NCBI GenBank assembly: GCA_021325635.1
Contig: JAJPGV010000016.1
Location: forward strand, 124,001 to 188,000
Source of the DNA: Chloroflexota bacterium
GTDB lineage: Bacteria > Chloroflexota > JAJPGV01
Reading direction: 5' to 3'
Length of the DNA stretch: 64,000 bases
Made by a program: the position numbers and the translations under genes. Of the stretch, positions 1 to 8,991 are shown one piece after another. How positions within the stretch are numbered: the first letter of the stretch is position 1; every line of letters begins with the position of its first letter. Under the pieces are notes generated by a model. That model searched no databases, was not told the origin of the DNA, and worked only from the letters and a program-made list of their open reading frames with translations.

Positions 1-431
1 ACCAGCGGCGTGCTGTTGGCGTACTTGTTGCGCACGGCCTCCAGATCCACCTGCTCCTTCGTCGGTTTGAAGACCAGCGCCGACCGGCGCTGGCCGGTAA
101 TGCCCTCCAGGATGTCGGCCAGCAGGCGATAGTGCTGGGCCTCGTCGGCCAGCTCGTAGCACTCCGACTCGAACTCGCCCCGTTCGATCTCGACGTCGAG
201 CTTTTCATACAGCGCGATGACCTTGCGGGCGATTTCCGGGACGACGTGGATCTCCTTGTAAAGCTGCAGTTCCAGCCAGTCGATGAGCTGCTGGCGGTCG
301 CGCGGCTGGCCGAAGAACGTCTTGACCACCTCGTAGTGTCCGCCCCAGTACTGGTGGAAGACGTTTTCAACGGCGCTCGTGAATTCGGCGGAGCTCATGT
401 TCGAGGTCTTGTCCGGCGTACTAACGGCCAT
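1..431 (-). CDS. Ferritin-like helical protein, 3' part beyond window
   Basis: Reading the minus strand from ATG at 431 gives an open frame of about 143 codons that runs off the left edge without a stop, so the C-terminus is missing. The start is supported by AGGAGA eight bases upstream. The product is helical and acidic, with no signal peptide. It has EIH and an ExxH-type stretch (DEAQHYRLL, about residues 92-100), the spacing seen in ferritin-like or heme-oxygenase-like four-helix proteins. I cannot assign a function. It resembles in style the 178-residue ferritin-like protein at 49.2 kb, but I see no clear homology between them. Confidence 0.6.
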   Translation of the reverse strand, partial: MAVSTPDKTSNMSSAEFTSAVENVFHQYWGGHYEVVKTFFGQPRDRQQLIDWLELQLYKEIHVVPEIARKVIALYEKLDVEIERGEFESECYELADEAQHYRLLADILEGITGQRRSALVFKPTKEQVDLEAVRNKYANSTPL

Positions 432-498
432 GCGCTTGTCTCCTAATAACCAACTTCTAACTCTTTCTATAGGGTATACGGGTGCGGCTTCGCTGTGT

Positions 499-1431
499 CT
501 AGAGATCCTCGGCTACGACCGAGCAGCGAAGCAATCCGATCTTCTCGATCTCGGCTTCGATGACGTCTCCCGGAACGACCGGTCCCGCGCCGGCGGGCGT
601 GCCGGTGCTGATCATGTCGCCCGGCTGCAGGGTAATCGCTTCCGAGATGAACGACACCACTTCGGCCACCGTGAAGTCGAACTCGTTGGTCGAGCCATCC
701 TGCCGCGGCTGGCCGTTCACTCGCAGCTTGAGATTGAGGTTGTTGGGATTGCCCACATCCCGCAGGGGCACGATCCAGGGGCCAGTGGGGAAGAAGGTGT
801 CGAAGCTCTTCCAGCGGGCGTCACCGTCGGCGCCGAGGTGATCGCGGGCACTCATATCGAGGCCGACGGTGTAGCCCGCGATGTAGTCGTCGGCATGGTC
901 GACGGGAATGTGCCGGCCGGCCTTTCCCAGGACCACCACCAGCTCGACCTCATGCTGCACCTCCTTGGAGATGCGGGGAAACATGAGCTTGCCCTCATGG
1001 CCGATCACCGCCGTGGCCGGCTTGGTGTAGTAATACGGCCGCGCCGGCTTGTCGGTGTTGATCTTCATGCGCTTGGCGACTTCCAAGCGGTGCGAGCGGT
1101 AGTTCCCGCGCAGGATGTAAATGTTCTTCGGGTTGGGCACCACCGGCCCGAGCTTCGTTCCCTCGAGCGGGTACCACGGCACCTGTGTGCGAGGAAACGA
1201 ACGTGCGAAAGCCAGAGCCTTCTCAGCTTCGGCCCGCGCCGCTTCGCCGGCGTCCAGAAAGCGCATCATCTCGGCCGGCAGCTGCAGCTGCGCGCGCTCC
1301 AGCGCAGCATCCAGGAGAACGCCCTCGCTGGCGCTGCGCAGCACCGCCGCCCCCTGGAGATCGAGAAAACCATCGTGCTCCGCCGCCCCAACGCGCAGCC
1401 CGTAGGGCGTTTGAATCGTTGCCAACCGCAT
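499..1431 (-). CDS. Fumarylacetoacetate hydrolase (FAH) family protein
   Basis: 310 residues from the ATG that begins MRLATIQT. An upstream in-frame ATG at 1479 would add 16 poorly conserved residues. The FAH fold is recognisable from the metal-binding stretch EVQHEVELVVVLGKAG, then GYTVGLDMSARD, then a C-terminal DMISTGTPAGAGPV stretch typical of the family. These enzymes hydrolyse or hydrate acylpyruvates and 2-oxo-4-enoates using Mg or Mn, for example fumarylpyruvate hydrolase or 2-oxopent-4-enoate hydratase. Next to decarboxylase and oxygenase genes it would act late in a ring-cleavage pathway. The exact substrate cannot be given. A second, more distant FAH gene lies at 29.1 kb. Confidence 0.88.
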   Translation of the reverse strand: MRLATIQTPYGLRVGAAEHDGFLDLQGAAVLRSASEGVLLDAALERAQLQLPAEMMRFLDAGEAARAEAEKALAFARSFPRTQVPWYPLEGTKLGPVVPNPKNIYILRGNYRSHRLEVAKRMKINTDKPARPYYYTKPATAVIGHEGKLMFPRISKEVQHEVELVVVLGKAGRHIPVDHADDYIAGYTVGLDMSARDHLGADGDARWKSFDTFFPTGPWIVPLRDVGNPNNLNLKLRVNGQPRQDGSTNEFDFTVAEVVSFISEAITLQPGDMISTGTPAGAGPVVPGDVIEAEIEKIGLLRCSVVAEDL

Positions 1432-1570
1432 GTGGGGTACGTGTCCTTTCGGCCGCTCACCATCGCGGCGCGGCCCCATGTTGATAGCGTATGCATGTTA
1501 GCATCCCGCCATCGCGCGCAATCGAGCCGACCGACAGACGAGCACGTCGAGTTAGAGAGGGAACCACACC

Positions 1571-3046
1571 GTGAAAAACCTTCTGGACGCCTCACCATCC
1601 ACGACTTTGATCGACCAGCCCAGCCCTGACTTGAGGCAGTGGCTGCGGGAAGTCGAAGAGCTGGGGCAGCTCCAGGTGATCGACGGGGCCGACTGGCGGC
1701 TGGAGATTGGCGCGCTGGCCGAGATGCTGTGCCTCACGCCGCAGCCGCGCTGTCTGGTGTTCGACAACGTCAAGGACTACCCGGCCGGCTGGCGGGTGGT
1801 GAACAACCCCATTCCCAGTCCGCAGGCGGCGGCCAAGGCGTTGAGCCTCCCTCCGGCCGAAAGCCATCTGGCCCTGGTCAAGGCCTGGCGCGAGCGGTCC
1901 AGAAACCTGCGCCTGCTGCCGGCGGAAGTGGTGGCTGATGGACCGGTCTTTCAGAACAGGATGACCGGAGAGGCCGTGGACCTGATGCGCTTTCCAACTC
2001 CGGTGTGGCACGAGGACGATGGCGGTCGCTACATCGGCACAGGCGACATCGTGGTTACCCGCGACCCGGACAGCGGCAAGGTCAACGTGGGCACCTACCG
2101 CATGCAGATCCAGACCCGCAACCAGTTGGGCCTGTACATCGCACCCGCCCAGCATGGACGGCTGCATAGGGATAAGTACTTCGAGCGCGGAGAGCCGATG
2201 CCGGTCGTGGCGGCCTTCGGCATGCATCCCCTGCTGTTCGTCGCCAGCGGTCTCAAGCTGCCCCTCGGGGTCAACGAGCTCGAGTGGGTGGGCGCCGTGC
2301 AGGGCCGTCCGGTGCAGGTGATCGAAGGGCCTGTGACGGGCCTGCCGTTCCCGGCCAACGCGGAGATCGTGATAGAGGGCTTCGTCCATCCGGACAGCAC
2401 CATCGAAGAGGGACCGTTCGGAGAGTTCACCGGTTACTACGCCAGCGCCATGCGGAAAGAGACCTACGTCCGAGTCGAAGCGGTCTATTACCGCGACGAT
2501 CCAATCATCCTCGGATCGCAGGTGACCCGCCCGCCCGGCGAGTCTCATCACGCCCGCCGCGTGATCGTCGACGCGCTGACCTGGGAGGGCCTGGAAACAG
2601 CCGGCGTCCCCGACGTCCGCGGCGTGGCCACCCTGCCCTCGGCCGTGAACGGCTTCATTGTGATTGCCATTCGCCAGCGGTACTCAGGACACGCCAAGCA
2701 GGCCGGCATGATCGCCGCCCAGACCCTTGGAGCGCAGCTCGGGCGCTACGTGGTCGTGGTCGACGACGACATCGATCCCAGCAACGTCGACGAAGTGCTG
2801 TGGGCGCTGTGGACGAGATCGGAGCCCGCCGAGTCGGCCGACGTGGTGCGCGGCTGCCGCAGCCAGCCCCTGGACCCGCGGGTACCGCCCGAGAAGCGCA
2901 GCATCGGGGACTACGCCATGTCGCGCATGGTCATCGACGCGACCCGGCCATTCCACTGGCGCGAGCAGTTCCCCAAAGTCGTGGGCACGAGTCCCGAGCT
3001 CCAGGCCAAGATGCGCAGCAAGTGGGGGCAGGACTTCTTCAGGTAG
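1571..3046 (+). CDS. UbiD family decarboxylase
   Basis: 491 residues, starting at GTG with AGAGAGGG about ten bases upstream. It matches UbiD-type (de)carboxylases, which use prenylated FMN to decarboxylate aromatic or alpha,beta-unsaturated acids. Visible family features are a central block with YRMQIQTRNQLGLYI, HPLLFVASG, and the motif EEGPFGEFTGYY at about residues 279-290, where the conserved glutamate sits. The C-terminal third carries the second family domain, with VVVDDDIDPSN and FPKVVGTSPELQ. The length is typical. No UbiX-type prenyltransferase is in the window, so the cofactor must be made elsewhere. A paralogue lies at 14.0 kb. Confidence 0.9.
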   Translation: MKNLLDASPSTTLIDQPSPDLRQWLREVEELGQLQVIDGADWRLEIGALAEMLCLTPQPRCLVFDNVKDYPAGWRVVNNPIPSPQAAAKALSLPPAESHLALVKAWRERSRNLRLLPAEVVADGPVFQNRMTGEAVDLMRFPTPVWHEDDGGRYIGTGDIVVTRDPDSGKVNVGTYRMQIQTRNQLGLYIAPAQHGRLHRDKYFERGEPMPVVAAFGMHPLLFVASGLKLPLGVNELEWVGAVQGRPVQVIEGPVTGLPFPANAEIVIEGFVHPDSTIEEGPFGEFTGYYASAMRKETYVRVEAVYYRDDPIILGSQVTRPPGESHHARRVIVDALTWEGLETAGVPDVRGVATLPSAVNGFIVIAIRQRYSGHAKQAGMIAAQTLGAQLGRYVVVVDDDIDPSNVDEVLWALWTRSEPAESADVVRGCRSQPLDPRVPPEKRSIGDYAMSRMVIDATRPFHWREQFPKVVGTSPELQAKMRSKWGQDFFR

Positions 3047-3124
3047 CGCGGCGGGCGGCTGAAGGCCGGCTGATCGGTATGATGGGTCGCAGACTAGACA
3101 CTTCGGAGCACAGGAGACCCAGGC

Positions 3125-3802
3125 ATGACCCCAACCTTGACGCCAATCTCGGCCCGCGACCTCATCAAACGGATCATCGCCGGCGAGCGTGACTTCTCGT
3201 CCACAAAGCTGACCTCGGACGGCACAACAGCGGCCGAGCAGGACGTGGCCGAGCTGAACGGCTACCTGCAGGGGCAGGACATCCGCGAGAACCCAATCCT
3301 GGCCACGAACGCCGACTGGAGCGGGCTGCAGGCGCCGGGGATCTTCCTGCAGGGCATCCGTCTGGCCGGCGCCGATCTCAGCCGCGCGGACCTGCGCAAT
3401 GCCGATTTCCGCCGCTCCGACCTGTCCGGCATCGCCTTTCGCGGCGCCAACGTCAGCGGCACGGTATTCGTCGGTGCCAAGCTGATGAACAGCGACTTCA
3501 GCGGCGCGACGATGCGCGGCGCCGATCTGTACGAAGCCAATTTGAGCGGCAGCCAGCTGGTCGACGCCGACCTCGCCCGCGCCTACATGCTGCGGCTGAA
3601 TCTGACCGGGGCCGATCTCAGCGGCGCGCAGCTGACCGGCGTCCTGTTCTACCGAGCCGACCTGCGCAAGACGATTGGACTCGACCGAACGCGGGACCTG
3701 GCCAGCTGCCAGTTCAAGCACACCATCGTCACCGCCGCGGAGCGCAACGCCATCGAAGCCGCCATCCAGTCCGAGCCAAGGTTCGACCTCCGCGACGAAT
3801 AG
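3125..3802 (+). CDS. Pentapeptide-repeat protein
   Basis: 225 residues, ATG preceded by AGGAG. From about residue 60 to 190 the chain is a run of A(D/N)Lxx-type pentapeptides (ADLSR, ADLRN, ADFRR, SDLSG, ANLSG, ADLAR, ADLSG), which fold as a right-handed quadrilateral beta-helix. The first 55 residues are non-repetitive and may form a helical cap. No signal peptide or membrane segment is visible. Such proteins have varied scaffold or binding roles, and some protect DNA gyrase; nothing here indicates a specific partner. It lies between the UbiD gene and a solute-binding lipoprotein gene on the same strand. Confidence 0.85.
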   Translation: MTPTLTPISARDLIKRIIAGERDFSSTKLTSDGTTAAEQDVAELNGYLQGQDIRENPILATNADWSGLQAPGIFLQGIRLAGADLSRADLRNADFRRSDLSGIAFRGANVSGTVFVGAKLMNSDFSGATMRGADLYEANLSGSQLVDADLARAYMLRLNLTGADLSGAQLTGVLFYRADLRKTIGLDRTRDLASCQFKHTIVTAAERNAIEAAIQSEPRFDLRDE

Positions 3803-3891
3803 GCCGGGCATGGCACAATCCTGAGCCAAGGCTGGGCGGGCCTTTCGGCGCCCGCCCAACACCGCTCAAACAGGACGCCCAGGAGAAGACA

Positions 3892-5094
3892 ATGCCAGCC
3901 AGCACCGGCCCTTCCGATCCGCACCCCCACCGATCCAGCCGGCGATCGTTCCTCCTGGGCTTGATGGCCTGCGGCGCCGCCGCGGCGCTGGCGGGCTGTC
4001 AAACGGGCCTGCCGGCAGGCCCCGCGAGCCCCAGGGCATCCGGGGCGAGCGCCGCGGCCAAGCCGGCGGGCTGGGACGGCCTCGTCCAGGCGGCGGTAAA
4101 AGAAGGCTCGGTCAACGTGTACGGGGGCATCGCCGGCGGGCAAGAAGCCCTGACCGGCCCCTTCGAGCAGGCCTTCCCCGGCATCAAGGTCAACGGCACG
4201 TTCCTGCCGGCCGGCGACCTCGTTTCGCGCCTGCTGGCCGAGCGCACGGCCAAGAAATTCATCGCCGACGTGACCGTGGGCTTATCCGGCGAATCCGTCA
4301 CCACCCTCAAACCCGCGGGCGCGCTCTCCCCGCTCGAACCAGCGCTGCTGCTGCCCGAGGTCACCGACCTCTCAGCCTGGCTGGACAAACAGCTGTGGTG
4401 GATGGATGCCAACACCCCGAACAGCACGCTCCAGTTTCACGGCTACGTGGCCACCTCCGTGGCCTACAACAGCAAGCTCGTCGACCCGGCCCAGTTCCAC
4501 ACCTACCGAGACCTCCTCGACCCCAAGTGGAAGGGCAAGATCGTGGCCTACGATATCCGCCGCCGAGGCGGAGGGGGCGGCCAGACCCGCTTCATCTACA
4601 ACCATCCCGATCTCGGCCCGACCTTCATGCAGCAGCTGTTCTCCGGCATTACCCTCAGCGCCGACCAGCGGCAGATGGTGGACTGGCTGGGCCAGGGGCG
4701 CTACCTGATCGGTCTGTGGATCGGCGGCACGGAGATGAACGCCGGCGTCAAGCAGGGCCTGCCCGTGGCGCAGGTGCCGGGCGACCAATTCAAAGAGGGC
4801 TCGCCCCTCAGTGCGGGAGGCGGCACTGTGAGCCTCGTGGACTCCGCGCCCCATCCCAACGCCGCGCGCGTGCTCATCAACTGGCTGCTGTCACGGGAGG
4901 GCCAGACAACATGGCAGCGTAAGGTGCTGCTGCCATCACTGCGAGTCGACGTCAGCCGCGAGGGCCTGGACCCGACCGTCGTCCCGACCGACGGGAAGAC
5001 GTACGTCGATTCCGACACCGAGGAATACATCAGACGGACACCACCAGACGTGATATCCAACCTGATCACCAAAGCGATCGAGACTCAGGGCTGA
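3892..5094 (+). CDS. Extracellular solute-binding lipoprotein (Fe3+-type fold)
   Basis: 400 residues. The N-terminus has a twin-arginine-like SRRSFLLG stretch, a hydrophobic core and a lipobox ending LAGC at about residue 35, so it is probably exported and lipid-anchored. The mature part looks like the type-2 periplasmic binding proteins of the ferric-iron/spermidine group: VNVYGGIAGGQEALTGPFE, YPGIKVNGT-like and DPKWKGKIV segments. SD AGGAG precedes the ATG. The flavin oxidoreductase gene starts seven bases after its stop, suggesting co-transcription. No permease or ATPase lies nearby. Two paralogues (6113-7315 and 11299-12519) share long blocks with it. The ligand could be organic rather than iron. 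Confidence 0.85.
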   Translation: MPASTGPSDPHPHRSSRRSFLLGLMACGAAAALAGCQTGLPAGPASPRASGASAAAKPAGWDGLVQAAVKEGSVNVYGGIAGGQEALTGPFEQAFPGIKVNGTFLPAGDLVSRLLAERTAKKFIADVTVGLSGESVTTLKPAGALSPLEPALLLPEVTDLSAWLDKQLWWMDANTPNSTLQFHGYVATSVAYNSKLVDPAQFHTYRDLLDPKWKGKIVAYDIRRRGGGGGQTRFIYNHPDLGPTFMQQLFSGITLSADQRQMVDWLGQGRYLIGLWIGGTEMNAGVKQGLPVAQVPGDQFKEGSPLSAGGGTVSLVDSAPHPNAARVLINWLLSREGQTTWQRKVLLPSLRVDVSREGLDPTVVPTDGKTYVDSDTEEYIRRTPPDVISNLITKAIETQG

Positions 5095-5101
5095 GGGCGG
5101 C

Positions 5102-6109
5102 ATGAAGTTCGGATTGCTGTTCCTGCCGTCGGGCTGGAAGGGCACCACCGATCACGCGATCTATCACCAGCTCCTCGAGCAGGCCTGTTTAGCCGAAGAG
5201 CTGGGCTACGACTCTGTCTGGCTCACCGAGCATCGCTTCACACAATACGGACGTCCCGCCGTTTCTCCCCTGGCCGCGGCCATCGCCGCGCGGACCAGCC
5301 GGATCCGCATTGGGAGCTCGGTCTACGTGCTGCCAATCCACCATCCCATCGAGGTTGCCGAAGACGCCGCGGTGGTCGACATCCTGAGCAACGGGCGGCT
5401 GGAGTTCGGCGTGGGACGGGGCTATCAGCCCGAAGAGCTGGAGGCGTTCGAGGTTGACTTCGACAGCTGCCGCGAGCGGCACAACGAAGCTCTGCAGGTG
5501 ATCGTTCAAGCCTGGACCACAGGCTACGTGGAGCACCAGGGCAAGTACTGGCGCATTCCGCGGCGAGAGTTCCGGCCGCTGCCCGTCCAAAAGCCTCATC
5601 CTCCAATCTGGCAGCCGATCGTGAGTCCGGGCACGTTCGAGGAATCGGTCTCGCTCGGAAAGAACGCCATCATGGGCTCGTACATGAGTCCGCTCAGCCG
5701 TGTGGAGCAGGCCTTCAAGACGTGGTTCGAGACGCTGGAGCGGCATGGCCTGCGCCGAGACGCCCTGCACACTGCCAGCCCCATCGTCGTGCACGTGGGC
5801 CAGTCCGACGCCCACGTGCGGAGGGCCTGCGAAGACTCCTACGTCTGGAACGCACGCACCTTCGGGAGCCTGCTGGAATCCGGCCGGCCGGAGCTGAAGC
5901 GCTACTATGCCGAGCTGACGTACGAGAGCATCGTCGATGGCTGCACGCTTAGCGGCACACCGGAGCGCGTGCGCGAGCAGGTGGCATGGCTGCAGTCATT
6001 CGGTATGGAGGAGCTCGTCTGCCTGATGAACCTGGCCGACATGGACCACCAGGCAGTCATGGACTCGATGCGGCTCTTCGCCACAGACGTGATGCCCTAT
6101 TTCAGGTAA
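5102..6109 (+). CDS. LLM-class flavin-dependent oxidoreductase
   Basis: 335 residues of the bacterial luciferase-like monooxygenase fold (TIM barrel). Typical features are the N-terminal MKFGLLFLP, WLTEHRF at about residues 40-46, IRIGSSVYVLPIHHPIEVAEDAAVVDILS split across two strands, and GRLEFGVGRGY. These enzymes use FMNH2 or F420 to oxidise or monooxygenate organic substrates, and a separate reductase is normally needed. It sits seven bases behind a solute-binding lipoprotein gene and is probably in its operon, fitting uptake followed by oxidation of one compound. The substrate is unknown. GAGGGCGG precedes the ATG. Confidence 0.9.
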   Translation: MKFGLLFLPSGWKGTTDHAIYHQLLEQACLAEELGYDSVWLTEHRFTQYGRPAVSPLAAAIAARTSRIRIGSSVYVLPIHHPIEVAEDAAVVDILSNGRLEFGVGRGYQPEELEAFEVDFDSCRERHNEALQVIVQAWTTGYVEHQGKYWRIPRREFRPLPVQKPHPPIWQPIVSPGTFEESVSLGKNAIMGSYMSPLSRVEQAFKTWFETLERHGLRRDALHTASPIVVHVGQSDAHVRRACEDSYVWNARTFGSLLESGRPELKRYYAELTYESIVDGCTLSGTPERVREQVAWLQSFGMEELVCLMNLADMDHQAVMDSMRLFATDVMPYFR

Positions 6110-6112
6110 GAC

Positions 6113-7315
6113 CTACGAGCCTTTTGGAGCTTCATCCAACGCCTTCGTAATCAATGGCTTCACGTCGGTATCCATGAGCTTGGAGAAGTTCTCGACGCTG
6201 CTCGCGACGTAGTCCACTCCGGGGGTCGGAACGTCCTCCAGGCCGTCTTTGGGAACGTCCATGCGCAGCGACGGGATATTGGTAACCCGCTGCCAGGCCG
6301 TCTGCCCGTCCTTTGAGAGCAGCCAGTTGAGGTACACCTTCGCAGCGTTGGGATGCGGCGGCTGCGTCGGCGCGGAGACGATGCCGCCGCCGTTGCTCAG
6401 GTCGGCCCCCTCCTTCAATTGCGACGTCGGGATGAAGCCCACCGGCAGGCCCTGTGCCGCGGCGTCCCGAAGCTCGCGGCTGTTGATCGCCACGCCCAGC
6501 AGGAAGCGTCCCTGGGCGAGCCAGTCGATCATCTGCCGGGCATCCAGGCTGAGCGTGATGTTGGTCTCGCTGAACAGCCGTTCCACGTACTTGGGCCCCA
6601 GGTCCGGGCGGCGGTACAGGTAGATGATCTGGGGGCCGCCGGGACCAGGCACGCGTACGTCCCGGGCCACGATCTTGCCCTTCCACTTGGGATCCAGCAG
6701 GTTCATGTATGAGGTGATCTGCTTGGGATCAACGAGGTTCTTGTTGTAAGAGATCACCGGCTGCACCTGACCTTGGAAGGCCAGCGTGGTCATCGGCTCG
6801 GCGGCGTCCATCCACCACAGGTGACCGTTCAGCCAGTTGCCGCCGCCGGCTACCTCGGGCAGGACCAGCCACGGCTCCAGGGCGGACAGTCCTCCGGACG
6901 CCTTGAACGCCGTGATGGCCGACGTTCCGGGCCCGACGAACACGTCCGGAATGAGCTTCCCGGCCTGACGTTCCGCCGCGACGCGGGCGATCAGGTCGGT
7001 GTTGGTGGTGAAGTTCGCCTGCAGCTTGATGTCGGGATAGGCTTTCTCGAAGGGCTCGACCAGCGCCGCCCTCCCCTGGTCCCCCGTCGTCGCGGAATAC
7101 AGGGTGACCGTGCCCTCCTTCTTGGCGGCGGCAAGGATCTGCTGCCAGGCCGCGCTGGCCGGCGCTGCCCCAGAACCAGCCACAGAACCCGCCGAACTCG
7201 AGCTGGGCCGCGCCTGAGACTGAGCGCAGGCTGCGAGGGACACCGTCACGACCATGGCAATCAGCGCCTGCCACGCACGGCTGAATCGTCCGCCAACACG
7301 CATTCGATGAGCCAT
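6113..7315 (-). CDS. Extracellular solute-binding lipoprotein (Fe3+-type fold)
   Basis: 400 residues, ATG with AAGGAG nine bases upstream. A basic N-terminus, hydrophobic core and lipobox SLAAC at about residues 26-30 mark a lipoprotein; unlike its two paralogues it lacks a twin arginine. The mature domain shares the blocks VTLYSATTGDQG, LWWMDAAEPMTTLAFQG, LDPKWKGKIVARD and PHPNAAKVYLNWLLS with the proteins at 3.9 and 11.3 kb. It is convergent with the flavin oxidoreductase gene, with only three bases between the stops. No ABC partners are adjacent. The MFS gene follows upstream on the same strand. Confidence 0.85.
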   Translation of the reverse strand: MAHRMRVGGRFSRAWQALIAMVVTVSLAACAQSQARPSSSSAGSVAGSGAAPASAAWQQILAAAKKEGTVTLYSATTGDQGRAALVEPFEKAYPDIKLQANFTTNTDLIARVAAERQAGKLIPDVFVGPGTSAITAFKASGGLSALEPWLVLPEVAGGGNWLNGHLWWMDAAEPMTTLAFQGQVQPVISYNKNLVDPKQITSYMNLLDPKWKGKIVARDVRVPGPGGPQIIYLYRRPDLGPKYVERLFSETNITLSLDARQMIDWLAQGRFLLGVAINSRELRDAAAQGLPVGFIPTSQLKEGADLSNGGGIVSAPTQPPHPNAAKVYLNWLLSKDGQTAWQRVTNIPSLRMDVPKDGLEDVPTPGVDYVASSVENFSKLMDTDVKPLITKALDEAPKGS

Positions 7316-7433
7316 GGCTCAGATCTCCTTCCGTTACCTTCGGGTTGAAGCCGTTGCCTGAGAAGTGCGCTGCTCGGTTGGGCCCCGCCGGACCCAGCGT
7401 TGGGGCGATTCTGGGCCAGGCCGTCGGGCCCTG

Positions 7434-8828
7434 TCAAGCAGCTTCTTGCGTTTCCATCCTTGGCTGCCCAAACGTGGCCGGCCACAGCGCCAGCACGGTA
7501 GCCAGCAGGAAAATGGCCACGATCGACAGTCGCAGCATATCGCCCGCGGCGCCCAGAAGGTGCAGCAGAGCGCCCATCAGCGCGCCGCCCAGCGCGCCGC
7601 CCAGGGTCCGCAAAGTCTGCACCGCGCCGGTAACGGACCCATACTGCTCGCGAGGCGAAGACGCGATGGCCTGGTCCAGCAGCGTGATATAGGCCATGCC
7701 GATGCCAAAGCCGCCAACCGCCCAGCTCACCCCTACCAGGATCACGGGCCACCGGCCGCTGACCACCTGCAGGGCGATGGTGGCGCAGGCGGCGGCCACG
7801 AGCAGGGCGCCCGCGATCACCATCCGCTTGGACCAGCGTCCGCGGCTCCAACCGGCGAGGAAATTGCCACCGGTCCAGGCCAGGCCGCCGGCCGTCAGCA
7901 CCAGCCCGGCGGCTGCGGCCGACTGTCCGCGCAGGGCCTGGAGGAACAGCGGAACGAACACCGCCGCCCCCAGGAAGCTCATGGAGAACAGCAAATTGGC
8001 CTGAAGAATCGACCCCAAACGACCCCGTCCGAGCCAGGCCTGGAGCGGAACCACGGGGACACGCGCCGCCTGCTCCTGCCGCAGGTACAGCGCACCGAGC
8101 ACCAGCCCGGCCAGCAGCAGCGCCAGGCCAGTCGCCCCGGCCGATGGCGCCGCCACCAGCGAGCCGGTGGCCAGCGCCAGCAGCAGCGAGCGGACCACCG
8201 GCACGGCCCTGGTCTTGTCGCCCGGCACCGAGCCGGCGAACCCGAACCAGGCCAGTAAGGCGACCAGCAGGCATACCGGCACGTTGGGAATAAACACCCA
8301 GCGCCAGCCCGCCACTTCGGTGATGCTGCCACCGAGGATAGGACCAACCAGGCTGGCCGAAGCCCAGGCAACGGACAGCAGCGAATACATGCGCAGCCTC
8401 AATCCCTCCGGATAGCCGGCCGCGGCGGAAAAGCACACCACCACTAGCCCACCACCTCCCAGGCCCTGCAGACCGCGCGCGAGGACCACCAGTGGCATGG
8501 AAGGCGCCATCGCGCAGGCCAGCGAACCGCCGGCGAACACCACCAGCGCGATGAGGAACGGCGCGCGCAGCCCTAACCTGTCGCGACCGGCACCGCCCAG
8601 CGACAATCCCACGATCGTGGCCAGCTGAAAGGCCGACGTGATCCAAGCGTAGAACTCAGGCTGGCCGAGCTCCCGGAGGACACTTGGCATCGCCGTGGCC
8701 ACGATGTAGGTATCGAAGGCGCCGACGATGATCCCGGTGAAGGCAGTGATGGACGTCCACGCGTAACCGCCCTGGAACAGGGCCGTCCAGCGGACGTTCG
8801 GCCGATCGGCGAGGCTAACGGCGGTCAA
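7434..8828 (-). CDS. MFS transporter, 14-TMS drug:H+ antiporter-like
   Basis: 464 residues starting at TTG with GAGGA upstream. The chain is almost entirely hydrophobic helices, with about 12-14 membrane segments. The opening ITAFTGIIVGAFDTYIVATA and the loop after helix 2 (GGAGRDRLGLRAP) match the DHA2/EmrB-like branch, and LARGLQGLGGGGLVVV is the usual motif C region. It would move small organic molecules by proton antiport across the inner membrane. In this context it may export or import the substrate or intermediates of the neighbouring catabolic enzymes, but no specificity can be read. It is divergent from the first Rieske oxygenase gene. Confidence 0.88.
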   Translation of the reverse strand: MTAVSLADRPNVRWTALFQGGYAWTSITAFTGIIVGAFDTYIVATAMPSVLRELGQPEFYAWITSAFQLATIVGLSLGGAGRDRLGLRAPFLIALVVFAGGSLACAMAPSMPLVVLARGLQGLGGGGLVVVCFSAAAGYPEGLRLRMYSLLSVAWASASLVGPILGGSITEVAGWRWVFIPNVPVCLLVALLAWFGFAGSVPGDKTRAVPVVRSLLLALATGSLVAAPSAGATGLALLLAGLVLGALYLRQEQAARVPVVPLQAWLGRGRLGSILQANLLFSMSFLGAAVFVPLFLQALRGQSAAAAGLVLTAGGLAWTGGNFLAGWSRGRWSKRMVIAGALLVAAACATIALQVVSGRWPVILVGVSWAVGGFGIGMAYITLLDQAIASSPREQYGSVTGAVQTLRTLGGALGGALMGALLHLLGAAGDMLRLSIVAIFLLATVLALWPATFGQPRMETQEAA

Positions 8829-8991
8829 GCAGGCGTGAGTCCTCCGACGATGGCTTTGCCCTGGACATTCGGCGAGCAGTCTAGCGCACTACGAGCCGCG
8901 ATAGCCGAGGAGGTTTCGGACGAATTTGTATCATCGCTTCGGCTATGGAGCTCAAACCGCGATGGCGGCTGAGCAGCCTGAGGAGTTTGAG

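Noticed and set aside
379-1629. Long plus-strand frame opposite the FAH gene
   Set aside because: It is the antisense shadow of a clearly conserved FAH-family protein; its composition is Arg/His/Gly-rich with no recognisable domain.
2684-3862. 392-codon minus-strand frame across the UbiD end and pentapeptide gene
   Set aside because: The plus-strand pentapeptide repeats explain the periodic minus-strand translation; no start signal or domain supports the minus frame.
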